Shown here: positions 1 to 13,700 of the stretch, piece after piece
How the letters are laid out: every line of letters begins with the position of its first letter
How positions within the stretch are numbered: position 1 is the first letter of the stretch
Source: Phallusia fumigata
Taxonomy: Eukaryota > Chordata > Ascidiacea > Phlebobranchia > Ascidiidae
Length of the DNA: 44,092 nt
Direction of reading: 5' to 3'
Assembly: GCA_008931825.1 (NCBI GenBank)
Contig: QXVZ01025325.1
Span: 1-44,092 of the forward strand
Notes under the pieces: generated by a model
The model's input: only the letters and a program-made list of their open reading frames with translations
Databases searched by the model: none
What the model was told of the DNA's origin: nothing
Position numbers and translations under genes: made by a program

Positions 1-108
1 ATCTTGTTTAAAGCATTTTTCAGTAATTTTAGCATAATGTATCAGTATTTCATTGAGAAGAATGTATTTGTTTGAATGATTTATTTACAGGTTGTACAAA
101 AAGTTTAC

Positions 109-242
109 ATGCGATATTGTTAGTCTTCATGCGGTTCTGTATGTTATCCAACAAGAATGGCTTTTTCCTTCTAACAAGAGGATGTAATGCATTGTGCAGC
201 ATCATCTTGTGCTGATCGAAATTGCTGTTTTTGGCTATCATC
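109..242 (-). CDS. Possible exon of a further minus-strand gene (weak)
   Basis: An open stretch after a plausible acceptor (GTTCAAAAG) reads MIAKNSNFDQHKMMLHNALH, then PLVRRKKPFLLDN, to a GTAAAC donor at 108. The composition is protein-like but there is no family match and no partner exon in the window. It may be spurious. Confidence 0.22.
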
Positions 243-481
243 AAACTTTTGAACTATAATTTGGAATTGAAAGTTGGCGGCATTAGATTTACCCAAATGT
301 AGACTACCTTATGGTATCCTTAATTTAAAAAATTTAAAACTTGTATGGTGCAAGAAATAGATTAGAAATTGATCACAGTGTTATGTATACAGATAAAAAA
401 GAGCAAAATGCTGCCAACAGAGAAGCGACAGTGAATTTAGTGCCAATAGAAAGTTTTCTAGAACATTTCATTGGTATAGAC

Positions 482-666
482 CAGTGATTCTCAAAGTATG
501 GTCCGCCATCCCCTCATAGTGCTCCACAAAAAGATGACTTAACTAGGCACGAGTTTATGAAATCTCCTGTTTTGTGAGCATGTTAGAATGGAATTGTGTA
601 TGGTGGTCCTCAGGAAAAATTCGAAGATAAAGTGGTCCTTGGGCTAAAAAAGTTTGAGAAACACTG
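482..666. mobile_element. hAT-type non-autonomous element (185 bp)
   Basis: Terminal inverted repeats start CAGTGATTCTCAAA and end TTTGAGAAACACTG. A perfect 8-bp target duplication GTATAGAC lies at 474-481 and 667-674. No coding capacity. Confidence 0.92.
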
Positions 667-674
667 GTATAGAC

Positions 675-1337
675 AAAGCTTTTCTTCCTGCTTATAACAT
701 GTTGTAAAATTCCTACGTTTCCAAGATTTAGTTTATGAAGGCAGCTGTATCATATATTGCAGATAAAGTATCAAAAATTGTTAAAAAACATACAAAGTGA
801 TAGCAGTGTAGTAAAGAGCACCTGGTTCTGATGCATTGCTAAACAATTACTCCAAACGTTATTTTTCTACAAATTTACACTGTATCCCCATTGCCCGCAA
901 TGGAAATCTGGGGCACTATTTGACCTACGCCATTACGCATCAAAATGCTTCATCCGCGACGACCTGTTGCACAATCCAGTGTTAATAGAGATCAGTGATG
1001 CTAACAAGCGGATAAATATGAAATTACGACATACGGGGGAAAGAAGGTGAGCATAATCAACCATGCGGAACATAACAATTCTCGCTGTAGCAATATAGGT
1101 TCTACTCAAGTTAGATTTTAACCTTGAATAAAACAGTATGGTCCAACAAAATTTGTTTAGTTTAAGACACTGTACCGACCGTTACCGTGGACAAACTAAA
1201 ACACTCCGGAATCTAAACTCCGTTAATAAACAAACTAATCGCTGCTCAACTTAGACCTATACAATACCAAACACGACAGTTACGTATTCAAGTCTATAAT
1301 TCGTTAAGCATATCACGAAAACAACGAGCGCTCTTGA
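675..1337. other. Intergenic, no gene seen
   Basis: AT-rich sequence with a small CpG-containing stretch (about 860-1000) that resembles degenerate repeat DNA, and a mildly CpG-enriched stretch 1150-1330. No splice-flanked open frame is convincing. It could be a promoter of a downstream minus-strand gene, but nothing proves it. Confidence 0.5.
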
Positions 1338-1398
1338 ATTTTATTTGACCCAGTGTTATCTTGTAAAAAAGGCAAGATAACACTGGGTCAAATAAAAT
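1338..1398. repeat. 26-bp perfect inverted repeat just downstream of gene 1
   Basis: Arms 1338-1363 and 1373-1398 are perfect reverse complements around a 9-nt loop (1364-1372). Each arm carries AATAAA on one strand. For the gene 1 transcript the 3' arm would carry AAUAAA about 260 nt after the stop codon, so it may also serve as the poly(A) signal (inference). Confidence 0.9.
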
Positions 1399-1603
1399 AC
1401 AAAATGAAACAATTAAACACAATTAAAACATTTGAATTTATCCGAGTCTGAGTCCGATACAACACCATCTTTGTCATTTTTTATATTCAGGTTTGAACAG
1501 TAAATGGCAATAACAAAGGATATAGTTTACTTCTTAAGTGCAATGAGCAGAAAAATAGACAAACTCTGATTAAATAAATTGAATCTTGGTCTTCTTTCAG
1601 AAT

Positions 1604-1704
1604 TTATTTGTGTAGACTATGACCAACCAAAGCCAGTAAAATACCAGCAATCAGGAAGAGTAAGACTGCTTGCTGAATCGATTGAATTTTTTCTCTGCTG
1701 TAAT
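1604..1704 (-). CDS. Gene 1 last exon: transmembrane helix, short tail and stop
   Basis: Starts in phase 1 (completing a Tyr codon), reads YSREKIQSIQQ, then the hydrophobic helix AVLLFLIAGILLALVG, then HSLHK and TAA at 1606-1604. The tail is too short for a signalling domain. Confidence 0.92.
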
Positions 1705-4700
1705 CTGCACAAACAGGATAGAATTAGTAAATTACTTTACAAATTAGAATGACAAAATACATCACAATGTTTTTAAATTTTTTTTTTACTGTATTACAGT
1801 TTTGTACAACAGTTTCTTACACTTGACTGAACAGGTATATCCATCATCATTAAGCTTTCGTCCAGCTTTGCACATACATTTAATTGATTCATTTTCCACC
1901 ATACACAGTTCCTCACATCCTCCATTTGCCTTCAGTGGTAAAAAGACAGTTATTTGTTACATTGCCAATTTAGACATCAAGCATGATTTAATTACAAAAG
2001 TATTTTCACCTCAGCACAAAGGTCTTTTTCTTCGTAGCCTAACATTATTGGTCCATAAGTGACACTTTGACTGTTGTCAGCAATTGGCAGATTTCGGCGC
2101 TTACGTGATGAATCGCAGGTCTAGAAAACATCATCATAAATTAGTAGGCAAAAGGAGGTCCAAAATGTTAATAGTAATTACACCAGTTGTTTTGGGTGGG
2201 TGTGGGTGTACATAACAAAATTTCATTGTAGAATTTAGTTCGCCGCCACAAAAATTTTATTGTTGATTAGTGTTTCATAGGAATGCTTTCCTGGTTTAAA
2301 CTTTTGCAAACACACATTTTGGCACATGTTTGTTGTAAACTAAATATTGGGATACATAAAACCTTGACATGAAAAAGGAAATTTTATGAAAGTAATGCTG
2401 ATTACTTCACAGTTTCAGTATATCTTAAACTTTGCAAACTATGAAAAACAAATTACCAAGTCAGTGCAGTCATCTTGGCTTCTTGGGTCACACACCATTA
2501 TGTTACAATGAATAAAGATGGTTTGATTTCTGTCCGGTAGATGTGACCAGACAAACGCCTTGAACTGGAACTGAGCTATATTTGGCTGGTAGTTTCTAGT
2601 CACTAGTATTGTACCACTTTCATCGAATGCATTATTTGCAGGGCAGCTAAAAACGAAAAAACGTAACAGTACACAGAACCATAAACTGACATTTAGTTGC
2701 ACTAAATATTGAATTTTAGACAGCCCAATTCCAACAAATCTGGTGATTGTTGCAAATAAATTGATCGACTTATAATGCAAGAAAAGATCAAATGTTTAAA
2801 ACAAAATGTAGTTCTTTGAAACATGTTCCCTTTCAATTAAATTTTCGAATGAGCTGCAACAGTGTGTTGTAATAACTTAGTTACAAAGACGTTCAACAAA
2901 CAACACATTTGACAAATATAAATGCTGAAAGAACAGTTAAATACACTCACCTGTCCACAATTATAGGATATGACACTAAATCATCAGGTGAATGACTTGG
3001 AGTTGCCCAGCAGTGTTGGGCCTTATAATAAAACAAGTTGAATTAATGTTAATTGCTTGTTGTGTGATGTGACATCTTTTTTGCTTTTGGTTTGGCATAT
3101 ACATGTTTTTATCAAACTGAGCTAAACATTATGACATGGAAAAGAAATACAAACACAGCAAACAACAATAAAGGTTCATAAAATTTTGTCCATCACATCA
3201 GATACATTTTTTATTTAATTTTCTTGCAAACAGAATTTATGTAGTGACAACAGCAAAAAACATTCAGTTATAAACCTGAAGGATAACGTTGTTGGCATCC
3301 ACTCCAAGGCGAAGTTGAGCATAAATAAATGTAAACACCTCAACAGTAGGGGGAGATCCAGTTAAAAGAGTGTTGTATCCATTGGAGGTAAAAAGGTCCA
3401 ATGATAGATCAAACTGACCATGTTCTGGGTCCATTACTACCAAATCCTTACTGCAAATTACCAACTTTGTGAAAAGAATGCATGTAACTTGCCTCAAACA
3501 TATCATGGGTTTCTGATAAACAGCATGTTCTTTCAGCAAGGGCTTGTAAATAAGATAGTTTTTTTGTCTATTTTACTGGGTGTAAAGCTTGGTTTAAGAC
3601 TTGTAGTGTCATTTAGGTGACACCAATTTCACAGAAGGTTATCTCTTAGCATGCATACACTGGCCAAAATTGTGTTGACAGTAATGATTTTGGCCAGCAT
3701 ATGCCAAATAGATTGATTTATAGTGTTTTCATGAGGTGATAATAGAGTCGCTAGGTGCATGTAGTGTCACCAACTGGTATGCATTATACCAAATTTGGTA
3801 CAACAAGTTTTTGATTAGTAGACATATAACAGAAACATATGGTATAATTTTTGTGTATTTTGATGGCAAATATTATAGAGTCTACAAACAAAAAATTAAA
3901 AAGTCTGCTTGCAGGCCACTTGAACCAACCTTGAGCGCTGCAAGTTTGGTAGCCCTGCTCTAAACCAACACTTTAATACATTTAGATCTAACCAAGCTTA
4001 GTATAAAGACAACAAAAATATTGACTCACAAAATGTAGGGATGCACATTGCCTGATGTGACTGAAGATGAACGATTAAAAATACATTGGAACTCAAAACA
4101 TGTAGTTGGGTTAAAACGCTGTACTGGATTGTTGAGAACTGAGAACCTTGCCAGTTGAACAGTGTATGTGTAACGAAGGGTAGTATTGTCAACCTGTGAA
4201 GCAATAAAAGTCAATTATTTCAATGTTTGTGCGCAGTTATGTGATAATATCATTTAAATACACTACCATTTTAGCCCATTTTTTCTGCATGTATTCATGT
4301 TAGGTGTAAACCACATTGTATTCACAACATCTAGCAATTTTCACCAACTTCCAAATTAAAGCAACAGTAACACTTACCCCATCAAACTTGTCACTATCAT
4401 ATGCAACAAGTGGTTGACAATCACTAAGGTTGAAGTGAAATTCAGCTCCACTGCCAGGCATAGCAGGAATTTTACATTGGGTCATTAACCTGTTTGCAGC
4501 AGGTTGGTGTTTAATCTTCATTGATGATACAACAATCTGATCACCATTCACTGGGTTCATTGTTGCGACATCTTCACTAGTAAGCCTAAATAAAACTGCT
4601 TGCATTTTTTTACAGAACAATAAAAAACTAATAAAAAGGCAGTGGAAACTAGTGTCAAATCCTTTGACTAGCTGCTTGGCAAATTTTATTACATTTAAAG

Positions 4701-7700
4701 TATATTATTTTAGCAATTTTTCTTTTCCTTCACTGTAAAGTCAAAATTTACTTTTATCTTGACATATATGTGTTCACCTTCAGTTCAGTCTATACAATTA
4801 CTCTATTTGTGTTATTATTTTTAAGTCCCATGTCTAGACATACCACATCTTTACAGTTTTAAACTGGGACACTTTCAAACAAGGAGCCTAACAAATTTGA
4901 TATTACCATTTACCAAACTTTTTTTTGTGAACACCCAATCTCAAACAAACAATATGCTCTTTTTCACTCTTATCTTTGTCAAATTTAAAATTAGACCCAA
5001 GCAGGATGAATAAAGCTGTGTTTCACATGTTTAGTATAAACCCAACAACAATGCTTTAAAAGTATTTGTTAAAAAAAGAACATGTGTAACACGGGTTAGC
5101 AGATACACAGGTCTTGAGTCTAAGAAATGACATGAATTAGTTAAGGAATCTGTGTGGTTTACATTACAACCATACTTGGGTAAAATTTAACCCAATATTT
5201 CAAATGATTTTACAAATGTACATTCAACCCACCTAATAGTTGGCTGTTCATTGCAAATAATTCCTGAACCAGTGGTGACAGTGCCGAAAGATGAAGCAGA
5301 GCCAATACCATGATCATTAATCGCTTGTACTGTAACTTGGTAAGTGGTAACTGGTAGCAAGCCAGTTATGGCAGCAGTGTGGTTTGAGTCAGACACAGTA
5401 ACTAGTTTGTGCCCATTGTCAGTGCTAGACGTCCAGGCAATCTTGTACTTTATAATTGCTACCCCTCCACCCACAATTGGTGGGCTCCAATCCACAATAA
5501 TTGCTTGCTGATGATGGTGAAATTGAACCATTGGTGGGTCGGGTACAGCTGGGTCTAAAAGGATACATTTTTAGAAAGAGAGTTGGGCACACAGGAAAGT
5601 GCTGCAGTGTTAGGAAATACATTTGATAAAGATGCAGATGTTTGAAAATCATGCAAGTTTCTGTTTTATGTTCCTAACATTTGTAGACATTTTCTAAATC
5701 AAGTGCACTCAACAATTTAACTACAAACTTGAAAAATCACCTCTAGCTCACCTAGATGGAAAAGTTAACCTTNGAGAGTTGGGCACACAGGAAAGTGCTG
5801 CAGTATTAGGAACTGCATTTGATAAAGATTCTGCCTGCAGATGTTTGAAATTTATGCAAGTTTCTGTTTTATGTTCCTAAAATTTGTCGACATTTTCTAA
5901 ATCAAGTGCACTCAACAATTTAACTACAAACTTTAAAATCACCTCTAGCTCACCTGGATGGAAAAGTTAACCTTATCGGAATATTGCAAAGCTTTTTCTT
6001 ACTTGTGCAAATTTCAACTGGGTCTGAAGATGGCCCAATAGCATAAGCATTGCCTGCAGCCACTGTTATGTTGTAAAGTGTGTTGATCAGGAGCCCAGAA
6101 ATGTGGTAACTAAATTCACAAGAATCTGGATTGGTACTGATTATTTCAGATCCATTATCACTTTGGTTCCCCCCTGACTGGACCCAGGAAATTTCATATC
6201 GTGTAATTTCCAGGCAACCTCTAAAACTGGCACATGACCATTCAATTGTTATTTCTGAAGCAGTTGGGGGGGAAGTTGGTGAGGAAACAGGGGTTGGAGG
6301 ATTGTCTGGAGCTGCAAATAAGGATTTACGAGGTAACTAGAGTAAGCTGGTATTTTAACACAGATGGGATTGAACATTTTAAACACAGATGGGATAAAAA
6401 AAGGATTAAGTACTAATTTCGAAAAAAATGTAGTACTTAGTGCAAGAATTAAGGTGAACAAATTGTAGCTGTTTTATAGATATTGATAATTCTTTTGCAT
6501 GTTAGTCCAATAACAGTCCTGTAACTTACATAAACAAAACATTAACTGTCTTTTCACATTTAAAAATATGCCAAACTGCAAATGATATACAAAGTGATAG
6601 TAACTGTAATAGGGCCCCCTTGTGAGTAGATACTGATTGACCACAAAAAAACAATGCACAACAAGTAACAAATGCGAAATAAATGGTGTAAGATTTTATA
6701 CCTGTATGCACATTTGTAACAAAGTTTCGGTTAATTTCTCCCAATCCACTCATTCCTTCTGCTTGAACAGCTACAGTGTAACGTCGATTCGCTTCAAGCA
6801 TTGAAAAAGTTGCACTGGTCCCTGCTACAAACATTGCTCCATCACTAACAGAAAACGGGGATATAGAAACTAAATAATTTGTTATCACAAAATCTCCTTC
6901 CACCAATGGATTCCATTCAAAAGATACAGTGTCAGCACTGCTTGAAATTATGCTAGGTGGTCCAGTGGGCCCAGGTTCTGTAAAATATATAATTGTTATT
7001 ATGGTTAGAGGAGTTAAAAATTAAAAAAGCTGTGAAAACTAATCAACATTCAGACAAAAACTTTGATCTTGATCGAAAGGCATAACCAATCACTGAAACT
7101 TATTGTTCATGAAAGTTCACTTGGTGCCTGTTTTTTGCGTGCAAAAATGGGAGCACACAGTCAACTTAACATTGGAATCAAGTGCACAAGTCCCAGCATA
7201 TTTGTTTGGGTATTTTCATTTTAAAAACGATAACATAATAAAAAACTTCTGAAGCCCTTTACACAAACACACGGGGTTGTTTGTTTATGTTTAAAATTCC
7301 AAAAAATATGAATGGTTGGTAGGGTTGCCAACTTTGTTAAGCTACAATAAAGGACATAAAATCTTGATCTGTATTTTGTCGGGCCTTGAAAACAAACTTT
7401 CCATTAATATTTTGATCTGATAGTAACTAAAATATTGGCACTATTGTTTAAAGTTCTCTCACATATAGATTTCATTAATAACAAATTACGGCACAATTTT
7501 GGAAGAGTACCCATCATCTTGTTTTATATTATGCCATATTTGTTTTTGTCTGGGTTCAGAAACTAATGTACCAGCCAAAACGATTTCAAAATAAAGGACA
7601 AACAGTGTCATTTAACATCTTAATAAAGAACAAGGACATATAGAGATAAATGAAGGACTGTCCTTTGAAATAAAGGCTGGTTGGCAACCCTAATGGTTGG

Positions 7701-10700
7701 CGACCATGGGAATTTTTAGAACACACCAACACAGTTGCAGAATCAATTTTAAAAAACTAACCCTAGTGCATTAAAGAGGTTCAGGTTCAAGAACTAAAAC
7801 TATGTTTAACTAACACTGTGCACTTTTTGTGAGCATTATGTTTGGGCAAACATACAACATGTTTATATTTCATGCCACTATTGAATAAACCTTCACTAAT
7901 GATGTACACTAAACATAAAGAAGTAGCAACCTTTTTAGCTTTAATCCAAATATGTGTTTACCCTTACATTTAAAGAATGATTGTCAGGTAAGTATTTTTT
8001 TTGTTAAAATCCCTTACATGTTGGGTTGGCAAACAGGTGCTGTGCTAATGCATTTTAAATTTGGCTTAAGGACATTCTAAATACATAACACCAAAACATT
8101 TTTTTGCCAGATTGATATTGCTGTTTGCATTATATATGTACACATATATACAAATGAAACCAAAGACATACAATCTGGTAACACAGTCCAAAATAAAATG
8201 ATATGGCCCTTTTTAAAGTTTAACATAGGTTTTTCAAACTTACTGCTGACAACTGCCAGTGCTTGTGAAAATATTCCAGGGCCTTGGCTGTTTACTGCTC
8301 TCACAGACAGCCGATAATGGCTGTTGGGTAACACAGGGAATGTATATGGTGCAGGTGGTGGAGAAAGTGTAACAACAGTCTCATTGGTTGTATTAGTTTG
8401 CACTAAAATCTCATAAAATGTTATTTCACAACATGGAAAACCACCAGAAATTTCAGTATAGTTGACTGTCATAGAATCTGCTGAGACACAATCCAAAATC
8501 ATTTGAGCTGGTTGGCTGGGTACTGCAGAATAAATGATGCATGGTTATTCTCAGCTAACCTTTTTGGAGAACGGTAACAAAATTAAGCTAAGTTTTTTCT
8601 GTCAAGGATTTATGATTGGACTAGAAATCTGCAGGCAAAATGCATATGAGTTTTATAATCCCAGGCAATTTAGTACTTGGAGTGCATTACAAAATAAGTC
8701 CTGTATTTTTATGATGGTGCCTAGGTTTACATTTGAAGGACTGTTACTACAGTTATGTTTTCAGACTTAACATGAAAGTATATGTTTTGTAAATTACCTG
8801 TCAAATGTCTGGAGGTGGGAGAGTCAAGGATAAAATTATCAGGAAACGTGGATGTGATAAGCATGTGGTAGACAGTAGAAGAAAGTAAGGATGAAACTTC
8901 AGTTGGACTTGTTGCAGGGTCGAAGCTAAATTCTTCTGCCCCAAAAGCATCAAAAACAACAAGCTTGAATGTAGCATTTCTAGCATAGTTTGGAGGATGA
9001 TCCCAAACAATTAGCAAAGATTCTGCAAATGCTGCAATGGTTTCTGGAGGACCACTTGGAGAAGGAGCTAAGTAAAAAATAGTATGTTTATAGTCAAAAA
9101 TTTTCGACAGAAAAATAATAGCAATATATCTCTTAAAACTATTCTGCATTTTGGAAAGAACAACAAGTGTGAAACACAATTTGACCCAAATAAGTTGTAA
9201 CAAGACCTGGCAGTGCACAACAGATGCCCATTTATTATGCGTGGAAATTTACAAGGATAAATGAAGTTAAAAGAATTGCTCCCTTAGTAGGGACCTATCA
9301 ATACACAAAGAAATTCAAAAAAACTAAAGAAGATATGTTCTTCAAACTAACATTTCACATACACTGGGAAAGATATTTTACACATACACCATTACTCATC
9401 ATTTTTAGGTATATTTAACACCATTGATGGGTCCATACTCTCCTTGGCATTTTGTGACATAATTGTTTCTGCAAGCATAAATGTATGGCCCCACAAACAT
9501 GTGATTGTTAATTGGTAGTGGTGTTAGCAGTACAGTATCAGTTTTTTAAACAGAATTGAAAAAAAAGAAAGCACATATTTGCTGGCCCCAAATCCAACCC
9601 CTTGGTTTTAACCAACAGTCAATAAGCATCTTGTTTCACAATTAGCACAAGTATCAATATTACCTGTTTTGTGCTCAACTTGCAGATTGATAAAAGTTAC
9701 TTTTGACTGTGCAACAGCTAACCATAATACAAGCTCTTTAATGACTTTTCTTGATCTAGTTTCAGGTAGGCGGTATACAAAAAATATCATTGTTTCATTG
9801 ATTGGCTATTACAGCTATTTCAGTTGCCAAAATGCAATAATAGCTTGAACAATTTAACTGACTGCCTAGCAGTGTCAAGTGAATTTCTTCGCCGTGAACA
9901 TGTCAATCACTCCTTTCTCAAATGATATCAGGGTGTGTAACAAATACAAAACATTCCAAATGCATTAAAACTGTCATGTACCAACCAATAAAAGCAAAGT
10001 TTTTTATAATAAACACAGCAACTTTTGAAATTTCATGTTTTGTGTGTGTGGGTCAACCAAAAGATGAACTGGGGTAAAATATATGTTTTGACCAAAATTT
10101 GTAAATAAACAGTTTAAAAGCAAAAATAATAAGTGAAGAAATGGTAGAAGGGGGACCCATAGCCAGAAAATATTCTACTTCACCTCTATGTACAGTTTTT
10201 CACTTGATAATATTTTTAGTTCTTTTCTTCAAATAGTTTTTAGCCAATTTTTACAGAAAACTCATTGTCACAACTTATGCTGCACTTCACTAGTTTTACT
10301 CACATGTTGTTGCCTCTGTTGTGACAGGGACACTTGTTCCAGCTCTGTTTTGAGCATGAACAGCAACTGCAAACACAGTGTTGGGAGCTATTCCTGTTAT
10401 GACAACGCTGGTGGCATTGACCACAACAATTTTACTTGCCAACCCAATCTCAACAATAGTTTGTGCAGAGAGCACAATGATATACCCAGAAATAGCTAGG
10501 CCAACGGATGGTGGATCCCATGAGAGGGACACGGAGGTTTCAAGCTCTTCGACAACCTGTAAGTTTCGTGGTATATCTGGCACTGTGCAAAAACAAGCAA
10601 ATGTGTTAGAAAAAAAGAATAATTAGAATGTTTGTTGGGGTTCAAGGCTGTAAAATTTTGTCAGCACTGTTCTTTTTAATTAAGCAAAACCAACCTGAAC

Positions 10701-13700
10701 TGGACCTAAATAAAGACAAACAAATCACCAGCCTGTGAAATTTTCAATCTTAATAGGTTACTGCAAGCACAGTAGAAAAGATTTGGAAAAAACAAACATT
10801 TTTGATTTAAATATTGTGGGAACTGTAACATAGCCCTACCACAATCCAGAATTTAAGTGCTGTTTGACAGCGTTTATATACATTTAAGATGTAAAGGGCA
10901 ATGCTTTTCTGATTCTAATTACTATTTTTGCTACTTTTTACAATATAGCAAACAAACAATCAGACTACCAAACACAGTAGTACACCTGCTTAGCGTTTGG
11001 TGTTATTCTCTGTTTAAAGGTTGTTTTGTTCATCCCTACCTGTCACAACATTTATCAGGTTGCTCATCACAGTCAAAAACCCAGCTGTATTTTGTAATCG
11101 TAATTGCTGTTGGACTTCATAGCGTAAACCAGCGATCAGGCCAGAAACGTCTAGTGGATTATTTCCTGCTGGAACTAAAGAAGTTTCTACAGTGACTCCA
11201 TCTTCACTAGTAGCAAATATTTTGTGTTCTAATGCAGAGTAGCCTTCAAATCCATTATTGTCATTCCATGTGTAAAAAATCGTAATTGTGTCAGTGGTGC
11301 TAGCATTCCAGTATATTTGGGGGTCAAATGGTTCTGCAAAACATTTTACGATTAGTTCGACTAGCCGAATCTGGTAGATCCAACAAGGTTTGTCAAAGTA
11401 GACAATTTGATAACACTTTAAAGTGTAAAAACTTTAGTTAGTAGTCTGAAAATTTTCTTGCTAAAACCTTATCACTTTGGCCCAAAACATGATCTATTAC
11501 TAGTAGTAATGTGCTTATTGCTAGTAGGTTTGTTTGACAAAATGCCTTTTTGACAGTAGATTTTTGAAAATTTAACAGTTGAAAACTATACAATAGTAGT
11601 GGCATGTTTCTCTACTTTATATTTTCTAGCATAATATTTTATCTGCATATTTTGGAACAAGTGTAAATAAATATATAAGACATGAGTTTGCAATCAGCCT
11701 ATTTAGTCTAAACATAAAAAAAAGAGTGGCAAGTATTCATAATTACATCTGAGAAACATAAATCATGTTATATAACTTAACATTTTATAGATTTCTGTGT
11801 TTCTGTTGATCATATTTCTGTCCTACACTTTTTACCTGTCCAAATATCAAATACTTCTCCAGTATCGCTTCTACCGCCTAAATTGTATGCAAAAACAGCC
11901 ACTAAATAGTGTGTGTTGGCTTCCAACCCATTAATTGTGGTTTGAAGCACATTTCCAACATCTTGGAATGGTCCTGCACTACTGGAATTTAACTGTACTT
12001 CATATCCGTCCAATTCTGTTCCGTTGTTCAAAGGGGCTAACCATGTTACTGTGATTGACGTTTGGGTGGAACTCCCAGTATTTACATCCACACTATTTGA
12101 CACTGAGAAGGCATGAAATGAAGATATGAGTATAATGGCTAACACAAATTGTGGTTTAAGCTTTGACACACATATTGAAACCCTATATAGATGTATTCTT
12201 GCATATATTGATATAAATACAGTTACATGGTTATGACAGTTTATGTGGAAGATTGGACAGTGAAAAATTTTTTCAGCCCTTAGTCCTGATAAAAAAACAC
12301 ATGGCTACTAATGTAGCTGGTTGTTAATCTTCANAACAGCAGCTCTATTTGACAAATGTCATAGCGCATTGCAATGTATCCAAATAATTCCAAAATTTTA
12401 AATTCCAAAGAAAATATTAGATATTTGTAAAATATTTTCTTTTTGCTTTCAAAAACTTCAGGCATACTTCACAAAACAATAAACAGGACTACATTGTTTT
12501 TCTGTCAGTTAATATAAATGAGCCATGCTGAAAACAAATTGTTGTTTAATTCTTTAACAAAAGAAAATTATCTTTAGCAGCCTCCATTCTAAGTTAATGA
12601 CTATGAGAATTTTTTTTAAATTTTCACCTGTCAAAATACTATCAGTGGTGCTTGGATCACTAGCTCCCTGTTCATTGATGGCTATAATTCTGCAGTAATA
12701 TTCAGTGTTGCTATTCAAAGACATCACAGTAGCAGAGAGTGAGGTTGTACTAAGGGAGAAAGAAGATTGGAATGTATCGTCAGTGTCACATTCAACATTG
12801 TAGTCAACGATCGCATCGCCTCCTGCAGGCTTTGTCCAGCTAGCATCAAACATGTCTGTTGACGGGTTTGACAAAACTAGCGTCTGTGGTACAGAAGGTA
12901 CTGTGGAAGAAAAAATATTTTTAAAAATAATGTAATTCTAAAATTTCCCATCCCTACTAGGGTGTCATAGGGACTGTAAAACACATTTGTTCTAGTTAAC
13001 TTTGTTCTGGGGAATGCTATGCCTTAAAAAATTCGCCTTGCGCCTTAAAACTATCCAACAGGGTTTCTTTTGGTGGTTTCCAGTGAGTGGCAGTATAGGA
13101 GCCCCCTCAGCTGGTCCCACCAACACCCCCCTGTAGAATTTCTCACAATGCACCAAAACTCACTATCCCATGAGTCCCCGTCACACAACACCTTGTAATG
13201 ATAGTGTAGCTGCAGCATGTCTGCCTTGATACACCAATTGTGCCCTCCATTATTTTCGCACCTTATACCGTTTCATTGTTGCGCAGCTTTTATGGCTTGG
13301 TGATTGTTTCAGTCAAATTGGGTCACTGTGATTTCTTACACCAAACAAAATAAACTCAGCTCGTATCTAAAAATGGTATGTTTTACCCTATTTCTCCCAA
13401 AAAAATTGGATCAGGGGGTTAGGACCAAACTTATTCAGACCTTGTTCACCAATTTGTTGACCTGGGGGGATATAAGATGAACCACAATGGCTTTGGCCCA
13501 AACAAACTACAAAAACCAAATTTCAAGCAGATTTAATGTCATTTTATTGAGTGATTGTTTATCACCTAGGCTACGAAAGGGTAGAAGCACAACCACTAGG
13601 GCTTAACGAACAAGAAAAACTACAATGGCCACAATCTATGATATATTGAAATCCCACATTATTTAGGCTTTGCTTCCTAATGTACCTACTTCAGGCGGCT

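Noticed and set aside
9608-9790. Minus-strand frame with a good ACAG/GTAATA donor that could be an extra half FN3 exon
   Set aside because: The acceptor phase does not fit the flanking exons, no FN3 motif is present, and the neighbours join in frame without it.
12334-12334. Single N as another haplotype join
   Set aside because: No duplicated sequence flanks it; it is just an ambiguous base or minimal gap in an intron.
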